Positions 55,203 through 64,000 of a stretch of DNA of 64,000 nt are shown here, in pieces (within the stretch, counting starts at the first letter, position 1; every line of letters begins with the position of its first letter). Source of the DNA: Prevotella melaninogenica (GTDB lineage Bacteria; Bacteroidota; Bacteroidia; Bacteroidales; Bacteroidaceae); assembly GCF_018127925.1 (NCBI RefSeq), contig NZ_CP072348.1:1470001-1534000 (forward strand), read 5' to 3'. Below the pieces are notes generated by a model. That model made no database searches, was not told the DNA's origin, and saw nothing but the letters and a program-made list of their open reading frames with translations. Position numbers and translations under genes: made by a program.

Positions 55203-55893
55203 TTCTTCCGTTAAATGTATGGACGTGTTTCATATTGCTTTAACGGAAGAACGGAAGTTACTCGTTATACAAAAATATAGCTAAGACAGTCAAGTATCTA
55301 TCCTATTATTATCCTCTGGCATTGAAAATCATTTCTTTTTTGACTTCGAAAATATGCAGATAAGAGTTTGAAAAATCATTACATAATTTCGAAGAAAACA
55401 TCTATAAATAACGGCAAAAACACATATAAAAAGCAGGTTTGTAATCAACAGGAAATCAGTTAGTTATAAAGTAACAAAATAAAAGGTGCTTAATTGGACT
55501 TCAAAAGGGCGTTAGTTAGACTTCAAAAGGGCACCTATTGCAAGTCAATTGGGCGTCTTTTAGAAGCCAAAAGAGCATGTATTCAAAATTATGATGTGAA
55601 AAATTATGACAAAGTAACAGGCTATTAGCCCTATTGGGCTTATTGGGCTTATTAGCCTAATTAGGCTAATAGGAATAAGTTGTTTGTAGAAGACAGATAA
55701 ACATTACACCTAATTGCGTTTATTATGTAGTTTATCCCCATTTATTAAACCAGCTTATTGGGGGCAATTATACCAGTGTTGGGTGATGGGTGTTGGGTGT
55801 TGAGCCTTTATAAAACAATCTTATTGGAAGAAATCATACTATGTATGTGGATTAATCACATTCTATTAACCATCTATGCATTTAACGGAAGAA
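55203..55893. mobile_element. Inverted-repeat element, copy C (691 bp)
   Basis: Left end TTCTTCCGTTAAATG (55203-), right end GCATTTAACGGAAGAA (55878-55893), and an internal hairpin partner near 55238-55251, as in copy A. It carries the TATTCAAAATTATGATGTG and 9-bp-period segment shared with copy B and an extra GTTGGGTGATGGGTGTTGGG simple repeat near its right end. No ORF. It separates the retron from the sigma-factor region. Confidence 0.75.
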
Positions 55894-55939
55894 CCCTAAA
55901 TAAAGCCTGCAAAGACTTGTATTTATCCTCATAAAACAA

Positions 55940-55947
55940 TACTTTTG
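55940..55947 (+). promoter_or_regulatory. -7 box for the first ECF sigma gene
   Basis: TACTTTTG; the transcription start near 55952 leaves a leader of about 83 nt to ATG 56035. Confidence 0.5.
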
Positions 55948-56034
55948 CACACGATAAATAAAAAATTTTATCCCAATTGTGTAGTTTTTCATTTACTACG
56001 TGCGTCTAATGAACAAAAATCAACCTATCAACAG

Positions 56035-56529
56035 ATGGACAACCTACAAAATGAACAAGACTTCTCGCGAATCGTGAGAGAACATAAAAGTACGATTTAT
56101 ACCGTATGCTATATGTTCTCGAAGAATGAAGACGAGGTGAACGACCTCTTTCAAGAGGTATTGATAAACCTTTGGAAGGGTCTGCAGAACTTCCGAGGAG
56201 AAAGCGATGTACGCACGTGGATCTATCGTATCAGTCTAAACACCTGCATCTCATGTGACCGAAAGAAACGGAAACGGAAAACGATTCCACTTACGATGAA
56301 TATCAATCCTTTTACGGATAGTGATGATGATAGCCGACAGGTACAGCAACTCAATCGCCGTATCAGTCAGTTAGGTCCTTTTGACCGAGCCATTATCCTG
56401 CTTTGGTTAGAGAATATGAGCTATGAAGAGATTGGCGAAATCGTCGGTATCAGTACTAAGAATGTCTCCGTAAGACTATTTAGAATCAAAGAGAAACTGA
56501 AGAAAACGAGTACGACAACGGAGGAGTAG
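56035..56529 (+). CDS. ECF-type RNA polymerase sigma factor
   Basis: A 164-residue sigma-70 family protein with region 2 (TIYTVCYMFSKNEDEVNDLF, QEVLINLWKGLQNFRGESDV) and region 4 (QLGPFDRAIILLWLENMSYE, EIGEIVGISTKNVSVRLFRI). The frame is open a further 30 codons upstream (from 55945), but these overlap the -7 box, so ATG 56035 (MDNLQNEQDF) is preferred. The next gene on the strand encodes a membrane protein that could be its anti-sigma partner, though it lacks a known anti-sigma domain. Confidence 0.92.
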   Translation: MDNLQNEQDFSRIVREHKSTIYTVCYMFSKNEDEVNDLFQEVLINLWKGLQNFRGESDVRTWIYRISLNTCISCDRKKRKRKTIPLTMNINPFTDSDDDSRQVQQLNRRISQLGPFDRAIILLWLENMSYEEIGEIVGISTKNVSVRLFRIKEKLKKTSTTTEE

Positions 56530-56649
56530 GGGAGTAATCATGAAGGTATGGTATTAATGCTATTGACCTTATTAGCCCTATTAGTCTAATTAGCCCAATA
56601 TGCCCAATACCCTACAAGACTTAACAATCAAATTAAAAAGAAAACTACA

Positions 56650-57258
56650 ATGGAAACAAAGCATACAGAGTTTGAGGAAATGCGTCAGCAATTGGATATC
56701 CTCAAGAATAAACTTGATAACCAAACACTTATCAACGATAAGCTTATCAGACAGTCAATGCTCAATAAGATGTCGTTTATGAAGAAGTACACATGGGTGT
56801 CATTCTTAGTGTTACTATTTATTTATTACGCTTACAATGAAGTTCGGATAATGTTTAACATGTCGTGGTGGTTCTACGGATTTACCATACTCGTTATGAC
56901 TTTCAGTATTTGTTTCGATGCTTATATCAACCATATTAATAAGAAGGAGTTCCTGAATGGCGACCTCATAGCGGCTTCCTTACAAATGCAAAGGATGAAG
57001 AAATTACGCAAAAAGTCCTTCTTATGTGGTACAACCATAATGACTATATGGACTCCTTGGTTCTTTATCGAGGCATACTATGGGTCAGGTGCTGCGAAGG
57101 GAGGAGACCATACATCCATGTTCTATGGTATACTGGTTGGCGGTGGAATAGGCTTAATCATCGGAGTAGCCATCGGTATATGGTTATATCTTCGTATGCA
57201 ACGCATTAATTCCGATATTATCCAACAGATTGATGAACTTAAAAAAGAGACAGAGTAA
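56650..57258 (+). CDS. Membrane protein following the ECF sigma factor
   Basis: A 202-residue protein with an N-terminal coiled-coil-like cytoplasmic segment (FEEMRQQLDILKNKLDNQTL), then four membrane helices in two pairs (VSFLVLLFIYYAYNE, MSWWFYGFTILVMTFSICFD; TIMTIWTPWFFIEAYYGSG, GILVGGGIGLIIGVAIGIWL) and a charged C-terminus. I do not recognise a domain; position after the sigma gene suggests an anti-sigma or target role. The 120-bp gap has a 9-bp-period ATTAGCCC simple repeat. A good terminator follows at 57295-57343. Confidence 0.78.
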   Translation: METKHTEFEEMRQQLDILKNKLDNQTLINDKLIRQSMLNKMSFMKKYTWVSFLVLLFIYYAYNEVRIMFNMSWWFYGFTILVMTFSICFDAYINHINKKEFLNGDLIAASLQMQRMKKLRKKSFLCGTTIMTIWTPWFFIEAYYGSGAAKGGDHTSMFYGILVGGGIGLIIGVAIGIWLYLRMQRINSDIIQQIDELKKETE

Positions 57259-57294
57259 AGAAGAATAAAGACAGAGTAACATATAAACAAAGTA

Positions 57295-57343
57295 CAGGGT
57301 AACATAAGAACTTATTGCTTGTTCCTATGTTACTCTGTTTTTT
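57295..57343 (+). terminator. Intrinsic terminator
   Basis: CAGGGTAACATA-GAAC pairs with GTTC-TATGTTACTCTG (one bulge), followed by TTTTTT. It ends the sigma/membrane-protein unit. Confidence 0.8.
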
Positions 57344-57424
57344 AAACCTTTTATTCTTCCCTTAAACCCAATGAACTATAGTAGCAATTAAAGAATTGTT
57401 ATACCCAACAAATAGATATTTTAC

Positions 57425-57596
57425 ACCCAGCGGTTGGGTACGATAGGACTTATTCGCTGGGTTGTCTGGAGCTTTTTAGTAAAAGCTTAAGAGCTTTTTA
57501 GTAAAAGCTTAGGAGCTTTTCAGTAAAAGATTAGGAGCTTTTTAGTAAAAGATTAGGACTTGTTAGCTAAGTACGATAAGACCCAGAAGTTGAGTA
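57425..57596. repeat. 22-bp palindrome array, AGCTTTTTAGTAAAAGCT type
   Basis: Units begin at 57448 (decayed), 57470, 57492, 57514, 57536 and 57558 (decayed), all exactly 22 bp apart; the four central units read AGCTTTTTAGTAAAAGCT or close variants. Outer, different palindromes (ACCCAGCGGTTGGGT at 57425 and ACCCAGAAGTTGAGT at 57581) sit on nearly the same spacing. It fills the gap between the first sigma unit and the second sigma gene. Confidence 0.83.
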
Positions 57597-57717
57597 CAAA
57601 ACAAGCAATTAATAAGGTCATTTCCAACTTTAAAGACAATTTATGGTATTAAGGGGTTGGGAAAATCCACTTTCATTCGTTATAAGGATGAGAACAGATA
57701 AAAACGAATAGATATCT

Positions 57718-58215
57718 ATGTCGAAAGAAGAAACCATTGAGCACCTGTTCCGAATGCACTACGGCACAATGTTCAAGCTGGCAGTGGCAATGCTGCACGA
57801 TTCTGACGAGGCGAAAGATGCCGTGAGTGAGGTATTTGTACGGTTGTTCCGTGACAATTTCCACCTACCTAAGAAAGGAACAGGCGCTTATCTACTTGTA
57901 AGTGTACGCAACCAGTGCTTAGACATCATCAGACAGAAACAGATGAAAGAGCATGTCAATAAGCTGTTGACAATAGAAACAGAGCCTGACTTATCGCCCA
58001 TACAGCACCAGACTGATTGCTACATGGAATTATTGGCTTTTGCAGACAATAAGCTGACAACACAGACCCGCACAGTCTTCCGTCTACGCTTTGACAAGCA
58101 ACTGTCCTATAAAGCCATTGCAGAACAGGTTGGCATCAGCGAAGCTGCTGTCTACAAGCACTTGATACAGGCAATTAGGAAGATGAAAGAACAATTTAAT
58201 CCCAACCAGAAATGA
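57718..58215 (+). CDS. ECF-type sigma factor (Bacteroidota sigma-70 FecI-like)
   Basis: A 165-residue sigma factor: region 2 (LFRMHYGTMFKLAVAMLHDS, DEAKDAVSEVFVRLFRDNF) and region 4 (QTRTVFRLRFDKQLSYKAIA, EQVGISEAAVYKHLIQAIRK). It overlaps the anti-sigma gene by 4 bp (ATGA) and so forms a coupled sigma/anti-sigma/receptor unit with the next two genes. It probably drives transcription of the outer-membrane receptor in response to a signal relayed by the anti-sigma protein. No classical promoter is clear upstream. Confidence 0.93.
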   Translation: MSKEETIEHLFRMHYGTMFKLAVAMLHDSDEAKDAVSEVFVRLFRDNFHLPKKGTGAYLLVSVRNQCLDIIRQKQMKEHVNKLLTIETEPDLSPIQHQTDCYMELLAFADNKLTTQTRTVFRLRFDKQLSYKAIAEQVGISEAAVYKHLIQAIRKMKEQFNPNQK

Positions 58216-58904
58216 AAAAGGATAATTACGGACAGATGGAAAGGTTGCTTGACATGATGGAGCATCCTAACCAATATACTGATGAACAGCTTAATGAACT
58301 GTTGCGTGATGATGAGTTGAGGCAAACGTATCAGCTTATATCAGACACTACCAGTGCATATGAGTACAGACGGACTTCCGATAAACTGACAGATGAAATC
58401 ATAGAAGAGGAATGGGACAAGGTAATGGAAAAGAAGTCTACTTCCAGACCTATACACCGCTATTACAGACAGATAGCAGCAGTAGTTATTGGTATTCTCA
58501 CTGTATCGGGAATTGCCATAGCTGCAGTTAGCATTGTCAAAGGTGGTAGAAAACAGTTAGCAACGGATTCAGCTGTTACAGTCACAAACAACATAGCTCA
58601 TACAAAAACATTAAGGGAAAAAGACTCTACACGCACAACTGCCACATATAGCAAGCTGGAAGAAAAGAAAGTAGAGGGGATACTCCCTCCCAAACAGTTT
58701 GATAATGTTATGTTACAGGACATTGTTCAAGAAATATCAGATTACTATGGGATAAAAACTGTCTGTCGTAACCCAGAAGCAGGACAGCTACGTTTGCGCT
58801 TTCTTTGGAACAGAGACCAAAGTATAGAACACGCAGTAGAGACACTAAACATGTTTGAAAAAGTACAGCTAACTTTGGCTGACAGTACAATCACCATAGA
58901 ATAA
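58212..58904 (+). CDS. Anti-sigma-like membrane protein with STN/DUF4974-like periplasmic end
   Basis: A 230-residue single-pass protein. The N-terminal 90 residues are cytoplasmic and acidic (likely sigma-binding), a membrane helix follows (IAAVVIGILTVSGIAIAAVS, about 95-115), and the periplasmic tail ends in PPKQFDNVMLQDIVQEISDY then TLNMFEKVQLTLADSTITIE, the pattern of DUF4974/STN-like domains found at the end of FecR-type anti-sigma proteins. The central FecR domain is lacking, so it is a shortened relative. It is coupled with the sigma gene before it and lies 6 bp before the receptor gene. Confidence 0.83.
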   Translation: MKKDNYGQMERLLDMMEHPNQYTDEQLNELLRDDELRQTYQLISDTTSAYEYRRTSDKLTDEIIEEEWDKVMEKKSTSRPIHRYYRQIAAVVIGILTVSGIAIAAVSIVKGGRKQLATDSAVTVTNNIAHTKTLREKDSTRTTATYSKLEEKKVEGILPPKQFDNVMLQDIVQEISDYYGIKTVCRNPEAGQLRLRFLWNRDQSIEHAVETLNMFEKVQLTLADSTITIE

Positions 58905-58910
58905 AACACT

Positions 58911-61487
58911 ATGAGAAAGCATCTCTTTCTTGGTATACTGCTACTGATTGTCTGTGGTGTACAGGCGCAGCATATTACCCGAAACTATAATAAGACATCC
59001 CTACCACATGTGCTGACTGATATTGACAATGCCAGCCAAAGGTACACAATCAACTTCATTTATAATGAATTAGAAGACTTTACAGTCACTGTAAAACTAC
59101 GTAACCGCACCATTCCCGAAGCAATAAGGGAAGTATTGGGTTTCTATCCCATGCGCATGACCGTCAGTGATAGCCTTATCTTCGTAGAATGTACACAGAA
59201 AGTACCTACAAAGGTCATCGGACACATTGTTGATCAGCACAACCAGCCTGTACCGTTTGCCAATGTAGCTTTGTTGAATCCATCGGATTCCAGTTTCATC
59301 AATGGCGGAGTGACCAATAACGGGGGAGACTTTGTCATACCATGTAGTCAACGGAAGGTCTTACTACGGGTTTCTTTCATTGGATTTGCTACCTACTATA
59401 AGCTGATTAATGTCGGCAATATCGGTACTATCCGTATGAAGACTGAACCATATACACTGAAGTCCGTGACAGTAAAAGGTATGCGCCGGGTTATTAAAAA
59501 TGATGTTGACCGACTGCAGTATCTTGTCAATAATGACCCTTTCTCCAAGGGGATGAATGGTATAGAAGTGATGGGGCGTGTACCAATGCTAAATGTCAGT
59601 GACGAAAGTCTCAGCATCGTAGGTAAGGGCAATACTCATATCATGCTTGATGGACATATCCTTGAAATGACTGCCGATGCTGTAAAGGCAAAACTCCGCA
59701 GCCTGAAGGCAGAAGATATTGAGCGTATAGAGGTGATAACTATTCCACCAGCAAAATATAAGGCAGAAGCCAATGCGGGATACATCAACATCGTCATGAA
59801 GCGTGACCAGTCGAAAGGGTGGAGTGGGAGTATCAGTGAGGAGGTACAACGACAGTACCGTGGAAGGTATTTCCAGGATATAAACATCAACTATGCCAGC
59901 AGGAAACTTGAGCTGTCCACTGGTCTGGGAATGTCTTTGGATAAAGTAATCAACGACTCTTATTCTGTCTATGACTTCAAAGACGGACATCAACGCAGTA
60001 CAAGAAAGCGGACTATATCCCCCTGGCCGTCATATAATGCTGATGCCATCGTGAAATATCATGCTACCAAGCGCTTGGAACTGGGTGTCATGACATCATT
60101 CTATGCCAATCACACCTCTACCAATCACACGTTTGTTTCACTCAACAGGGACACAACATTTACGACAGCCCATGCCCCTGCTGTCTGGAACAACAACATA
60201 AGTACGACACTGTATGCAGAATACAAGCTCGACTCATTGGAGAAGACACTCAATGTGAACTATAATTTCTTCAACAGCAATGCTCCCACACAAAGCGAAA
60301 ACGTATCGGTAACAAACGGAATGACTGAATCACTACGCAATAAAAGCAAGGCAAATTACAAGATAAATGCCTTAAAACTTGATTTTTCCCTTCCTTTCAA
60401 GCATCTCTATATGGAGACAGGGGCATCTTTCTCAGCTATCCGCAATAAGACAAGTCTGATGCTGGAGAACTTTGCCAACGGACAGTGGAGATACAATGCA
60501 GATGAAAGTAATGAATTCTTGTATAAGGAGCGAACCCTTGCTGCCTATTTATCAGCAAAGAAACTGCTCACAGAAAAGCTTCAGCTACAAGCTGGACTAC
60601 GCTACGAACATACATGGACGGAAAGCAACCAGCTTACACAGAGACAAATCAATCGCAGTTACTACGGACGTTTCTATCCCACTCTGCACCTCAACTGGCA
60701 ATTAAAAGATAATCAGAATCTGGCACTTGCCGCTAATTGGGGAATAGAACGACCTAATTTCAATGACCTCAATCCTTTCCGCATCTATACTTCCACCACT
60801 GATTACATGACAGGAAACCCTTACCTCACAGCTGCCTACACCCGCAACGTGGAGATAAATTATAGTAACGGAAAAGGACTTTATGCCGTCCTCTACAACA
60901 ATTATGGCAAAGGAGAGACAGGTTGGAGAACCCAATTCCTCGAAAACGGAAGTCAGGTAACTGGTCCTTATGACGGATTGCGCCATGAAAAGACAGGTAT
61001 CTATGCTAATTATAATCGCAATGTCCTGACATGGTTGAACCTTAACATAGGAGGAGAAATATATTACTATGATTCTCACTCCGATTACAAAACGGACGTG
61101 TTACAGATACATGGATGGGGTAAGCGTGCTGAAGGTTCAATCTCTTTTATGTTCAACCATCAGAAGACACTCATTGGCGAGGTTAGCTATCGACACTGGT
61201 TCCGAGAGTATTTTGCACAAACTCAAAGTGACTCTTATGCTTACCTCAGGATGAGCCTTAAATACAGTTGTTTAGACGACCGTTTAAAAATAAGTTTTAC
61301 CATTGGTGATCCCTTCCATCAGAATATCAATCGAAATACCATATTCTATCAAGAATATACTAACACGAACCGATTTGATAATCATTCTCGATATATCGGA
61401 CTTCGTGCTACATGGTCATTTGGTGGCAAACAGGTTCATCGTACCTATCATGACAACCGTGATACAGAATCACAGCGCGCAAAGTAG
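58911..61487 (+). CDS. Outer-membrane receptor with STN, carboxypeptidase-like and TonB plug/barrel domains
   Basis: An 858-residue receptor. After a signal peptide (MRKHLFLGILLLIVCGVQAQ) comes an STN signalling domain (about residues 22-100, YNKTSLPHVLTDIDNASQRY ... EAIREVLGFYPMRMTVSDSL), a carboxypeptidase-regulatory-like domain (VIGHIVDQHNQPVPFANVAL), a plug (VTVKGMRRVIKNDVDRLQYL, RIEVITIPPAKYKAEANAGY) and an OMP_b-brl_3-type barrel ending in IGLRATWSFGG. The STN domain fits control through the neighbouring anti-sigma and sigma genes. The ligand is unknown, and no SusD gene follows. The tail after the last strand is about 20 polar residues. Confidence 0.87.
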   Translation: MRKHLFLGILLLIVCGVQAQHITRNYNKTSLPHVLTDIDNASQRYTINFIYNELEDFTVTVKLRNRTIPEAIREVLGFYPMRMTVSDSLIFVECTQKVPTKVIGHIVDQHNQPVPFANVALLNPSDSSFINGGVTNNGGDFVIPCSQRKVLLRVSFIGFATYYKLINVGNIGTIRMKTEPYTLKSVTVKGMRRVIKNDVDRLQYLVNNDPFSKGMNGIEVMGRVPMLNVSDESLSIVGKGNTHIMLDGHILEMTADAVKAKLRSLKAEDIERIEVITIPPAKYKAEANAGYINIVMKRDQSKGWSGSISEEVQRQYRGRYFQDININYASRKLELSTGLGMSLDKVINDSYSVYDFKDGHQRSTRKRTISPWPSYNADAIVKYHATKRLELGVMTSFYANHTSTNHTFVSLNRDTTFTTAHAPAVWNNNISTTLYAEYKLDSLEKTLNVNYNFFNSNAPTQSENVSVTNGMTESLRNKSKANYKINALKLDFSLPFKHLYMETGASFSAIRNKTSLMLENFANGQWRYNADESNEFLYKERTLAAYLSAKKLLTEKLQLQAGLRYEHTWTESNQLTQRQINRSYYGRFYPTLHLNWQLKDNQNLALAANWGIERPNFNDLNPFRIYTSTTDYMTGNPYLTAAYTRNVEINYSNGKGLYAVLYNNYGKGETGWRTQFLENGSQVTGPYDGLRHEKTGIYANYNRNVLTWLNLNIGGEIYYYDSHSDYKTDVLQIHGWGKRAEGSISFMFNHQKTLIGEVSYRHWFREYFAQTQSDSYAYLRMSLKYSCLDDRLKISFTIGDPFHQNINRNTIFYQEYTNTNRFDNHSRYIGLRATWSFGGKQVHRTYHDNRDTESQRAK

Positions 61488-61621
61488 GAAAGAAAATAAA
61501 AACTATATAGTAACTCTTGTCAGCATCTTAATAATCTGTTCGACAATAAAATAAAATCTGTTCAGGAACTAATGAAACGATTTAGATTTTAAAAAGCAAG
61601 TTATCCTTTCAATAACATCAT

Positions 61622-61680
61622 AAAAGACAAGGTAACAAAGGAACTAATCTGAGTTGTTCACTTTATTACTTTGTCTTTTT
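61622..61680 (+). terminator. Intrinsic terminator after the receptor
   Basis: AAAGACAA-GGTAACAAAG-GAAC pairs with GTTC-CTTTATTAC-TTTGTCTTT and ends in T-runs. It lies in the 310-bp convergent gap to mutS, which also holds the hairpin at 61732-61770. Confidence 0.78.
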
Positions 61681-61731
61681 ATGCTCTTTTTCCTCTTATC
61701 AACATAATCTTTCAACCATTAATTGAAAGTA

Positions 61732-61770
61732 CCAATTCTTGCAAGTTCTTGAAGAATTTGCAAGAATTGG
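61732..61770 (-). terminator. Hairpin after mutS
   Basis: CCAATTCTTGCAA and TTGCAAGAATTGG form perfect 13-bp arms around a 13-nt loop, 27 bp past the mutS stop. There is only a weak T-run, so termination is plausible but unproven. Confidence 0.5.
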
Positions 61771-61796
61771 CAAGTATTTGAGAGATTGATTAAGCC

Positions 61797-64000
61797 TTAC
61801 CCTCTCAGTATCTTCTTAATATCATTCAGCTTGTTAAGGGCTTCAACAGGTGTAAGGTTATTGACATCAAGACCGAGTATTTCGTCACGAATCTGTGTGA
61901 GGACGGGATCATCGAGTTGGAAGAAGGAGAGTTGAACACCTTCTCTGCTCTGGTCAAGACGCTCAACGGCAGCCTTTCCGACACTACCCACTTGTGCATT
62001 GTCTGCTTCAAGTTCCTTAAGAATAATGTTGGCACGCTTAACAATAGAACGAGGCATACCCGCTATCTCTGCTACATGAATACCAAAGGAATGCTCACTA
62101 CCACCTTTCTCCAACTTACGAACGAAGATTATCTTTCCATCCACTTCCTTCACAGAGACGTTGAAGTTCTTGATACGTGGGAAATTCTTCTCCATTTCGT
62201 TCAATTCATGGTAGTGTGTAGCAAAGAGGGTACGTGCCTGTGCACGCGAATGTTCGTGCAGATACTCTACAATTGCCCATGCAATGCTAATACCATCGTA
62301 GGTACTTGTACCACGACCTAACTCATCAAAGAGCACTAAAGAGCGTGGAGTGACGTTGTTAAGGATGTTTGAAGCCTCCGTCATCTCGACCATAAAGGTT
62401 GATTCTCCTAATGAAATGTTATCCGAAGCACCCACACGTGTGAAGATTTTATCCACCATTCCGATGCGTGCTCGTTCAGCAGGAACAAAGCAACCAATCT
62501 GTGCTAAGAGTACGATAAGTGCTGTTTGACGTAGCAAGGCAGACTTACCTGCCATATTCGGACCCGTAATCATCATGATTTGTTGGTGTTCCGTATCAAG
62601 CAATACATCATTAGGCACATATTGTTCACCTATCGGCAACTGTGTTTCAATCACTGGATGGCGACCCTGTTTAATGTCTAATACCTCCGAATCGTCCACT
62701 ACTGGACGCACATAACGCTGCAACTGCGATACTTTCATAAACGAAAGCAAACAGTCAAGATGGGCAATAAGATTGGCATTGATCTGTATCTGCGGAATAA
62801 ACTCCTGCATATCCTGTATCAACTCCATATAAAGCTGAGTCTCCAAAGCCAATATCTTCTCATCCGCACCAAGTATCTTCTCCTCGTATTCTTTAAGTTC
62901 AGGGGTGATATAACGCTCTGCCTGCGCTAATGTCTGCTTACGAATCCAATTCTCAGGCACCTTATCTTTAAAGGTATTACGCACCTCCAAGTAATAGCCG
63001 AACACGTTATTAAATCCTATCTTCAGCGAGGTAATACCTGTCTGAGCAATCTCCTTCTCTTGAATCTCCAACAGATATTGCTTTCCATTGTCACGGATAG
63101 AACGCAAATCATCGAGTTCTTGGTTATAACCTAAGGCTATAACGTCGCCTTTATTCACCAACTGTGGAGGATCAGGCTGTATCTCTTTCTCTATTCTATC
63201 ACGTAAAGACTCACAGAGATTCAGCTGTTCTCCAATCCTCTTCAGCGTATCGCTCTTTGCATAAAGGCAAGCCGTCTTGACGGGTTGGATAGCTGTAAGA
63301 GCATTCTTCAGCTGCACTACCTCACGAGGTGACACACGACCGACTGCTACCTTTGAGATAATACGCTCTAAGTCACCAATGCGATGGAACTGTTCATTGA
63401 TACATTCGCGGAAATCTGGCTCTCGGAAGAGATAATCAACCACGTCTAAACGTTCATTGATAGGCTTTACTTCTTTCAGTGGGAAGACCATCCAACGGCG
63501 CAACATACGTCCACCCATTGGCGTAACGGTATTGTCGATAACGTTCAAAAGTGATGAACCATCCTCATTCATTGGGGCAATCAACTCCAAAGAACGGATG
63601 GTAAAACGGTCCATACGCACGTATTTATCTTCTTCGATACGTGCTAATGAAGTGATATGATTGATTTGTGTATGCTGTGTTATCTCCAAATACTGCAGAA
63701 TAGCACCTGCTGCAATAACACCATTGTTCAAATGATCAACACCGAAACCCTTTAAGTTCTTTGTCCCAAAATGCTTCAATAGCTTCTGACGTGCTGTCTG
63801 ATCAGTAAACACCCAATCGTCCATCTCAAACGTACAAAGGCGTGTACCGAAGTAGCGTTCGAAGTCTTGTTTCTTCGCACGGTCAAAGAGTACCTCCTTT
63901 GGTTGGAAGTTACCCAATAGTTTTTCGACGTAATCAAAAGTGCCTTCACCGGTTAGGAACTCGCCGGTAGATATGTCTAAGAAACTGACACCACAAGAAC
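61797..64000 (-). CDS. mutS: DNA mismatch repair protein MutS (N-terminus beyond window edge)
   Basis: About 734 residues are visible of a MutS normally near 870-890; the frame continues to the right edge ([20 protein letters not shown] upstream of [10 protein letters not shown]), so the gene is cut by the window, not truncated. Visible are part of the connector, the lever/clamp ([38 protein letters not shown]), and the ATPase: Walker [21 protein letters not shown], Walker [21 protein letters not shown], and [11 protein letters not shown]. The C-terminal helix-turn-helix ([20 protein letters not shown]) is complete. It recognises mispaired bases and starts repair with MutL. Confidence 0.96.
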   Translation of the reverse strand, partial: SCGVSFLDISTGEFLTGEGTFDYVEKLLGNFQPKEVLFDRAKKQDFERYFGTRLCTFEMDDWVFTDQTARQKLLKHFGTKNLKGFGVDHLNNGVIAAGAILQYLEITQHTQINHITSLARIEEDKYVRMDRFTIRSLELIAPMNEDGSSLLNVIDNTVTPMGGRMLRRWMVFPLKEVKPINERLDVVDYLFREPDFRECINEQFHRIGDLERIISKVAVGRVSPREVVQLKNALTAIQPVKTACLYAKSDTLKRIGEQLNLCESLRDRIEKEIQPDPPQLVNKGDVIALGYNQELDDLRSIRDNGKQYLLEIQEKEIAQTGITSLKIGFNNVFGYYLEVRNTFKDKVPENWIRKQTLAQAERYITPELKEYEEKILGADEKILALETQLYMELIQDMQEFIPQIQINANLIAHLDCLLSFMKVSQLQRYVRPVVDDSEVLDIKQGRHPVIETQLPIGEQYVPNDVLLDTEHQQIMMITGPNMAGKSALLRQTALIVLLAQIGCFVPAERARIGMVDKIFTRVGASDNISLGESTFMVEMTEASNILNNVTPRSLVLFDELGRGTSTYDGISIAWAIVEYLHEHSRAQARTLFATHYHELNEMEKNFPRIKNFNVSVKEVDGKIIFVRKLEKGGSEHSFGIHVAEIAGMPRSIVKRANIILKELEADNAQVGSVGKAAVERLDQSREGVQLSFFQLDDPVLTQIRDEILGLDVNNLTPVEALNKLNDIKKILRG

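Overview
This 64 kb window reads as chromosome of an oral-type Prevotella (Bacteroidota, Bacteroidales). The grounds are promoters of the Bacteroidota form (TTTG, about 19-21 bp, TAnnTTTG) in front of many genes, a sodium/quinone-style fumarate reductase (frdC-frdA), the long Bacteroidota form of IspG, a PorZ-like type IX secretion protein, a fimbrillin-like lipoprotein, a GH84 hexosaminidase and HU-HIG-type DNA-binding protein. I see no rRNA, tRNA, CRISPR array, prophage or complete insertion sequence.

Layout. 1-3.1 kb: a four-helix-bundle (S23) gene, then frdA and frdC, all minus. 3.8-5.1 kb: two small envelope proteins. 5.1-11.2 kb (minus): GH84 enzyme, HU-like protein, fimbrillin-like lipoprotein with a 55-residue companion and a peculiar leader holding an (AG)19 tract and a terminator. 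11.3-13.3 kb: toxin-antitoxin pair and an Fsr-like MFS pump. 13.8-22.1 kb (plus): an outer-membrane barrel gene with no visible start codon for its signal peptide, then the mnmG-apt-uvrC-dtd-mazG-deoC housekeeping run, with two parS-like sites flanking apt. 22.8-30.9 kb: ispB, polA, a GH3-family protein and an Ig-like lipoprotein. 31.4-38.1 kb (minus): a decayed acyltransferase, an intact acyltransferase, porZ, a GT2 glycosyltransferase, rdgB, yitT. 38.3-50.3 kb: leuS, a TonB-type barrel protein, rpoN, a PAP2-like protein, purE, ispG. 50.7-53.5 kb: a LytS-type kinase and pabB-pabC. 53.7-55.2 kb: a retron (reverse transcriptase plus an adjoining structured RNA). 55.9-61.5 kb: two ECF sigma factors, the second with an anti-sigma protein and an STN-TonB barrel receptor. 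61.8-64 kb: mutS, running off the right edge.

The intergenic DNA is unusually structured. At least twelve gaps hold tandem arrays of short palindromes spaced at 22 bp (one at 23 bp is similar). The palindrome sequence differs by family (GCAC-N5-GTGC in seven arrays, TTTTCATGAAAA in three, GGTTGACC in one, AGCTTTTTAGTAAAAGCT in one) but the spacing is shared. In addition there are three copies of a ~0.5-0.7 kb element bounded by TTCTTCCGTTAAAT inverted repeats, 7-9 bp simple repeats (one family apparently has entered the leuS coding region in frame), and a duplicated C/G-rich hairpin.

The most interesting items are the retron with an unusual C-terminal CxxC plus membrane helix on its reverse transcriptase, the family of 22-bp palindrome arrays, and the leader of the fimbrillin operon, where loss of one CT unit would put a leader ORF in frame to be translated through a terminator and to end 5 nt before the next gene. 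All functions are inferred from reading the sequence; no database search was run.
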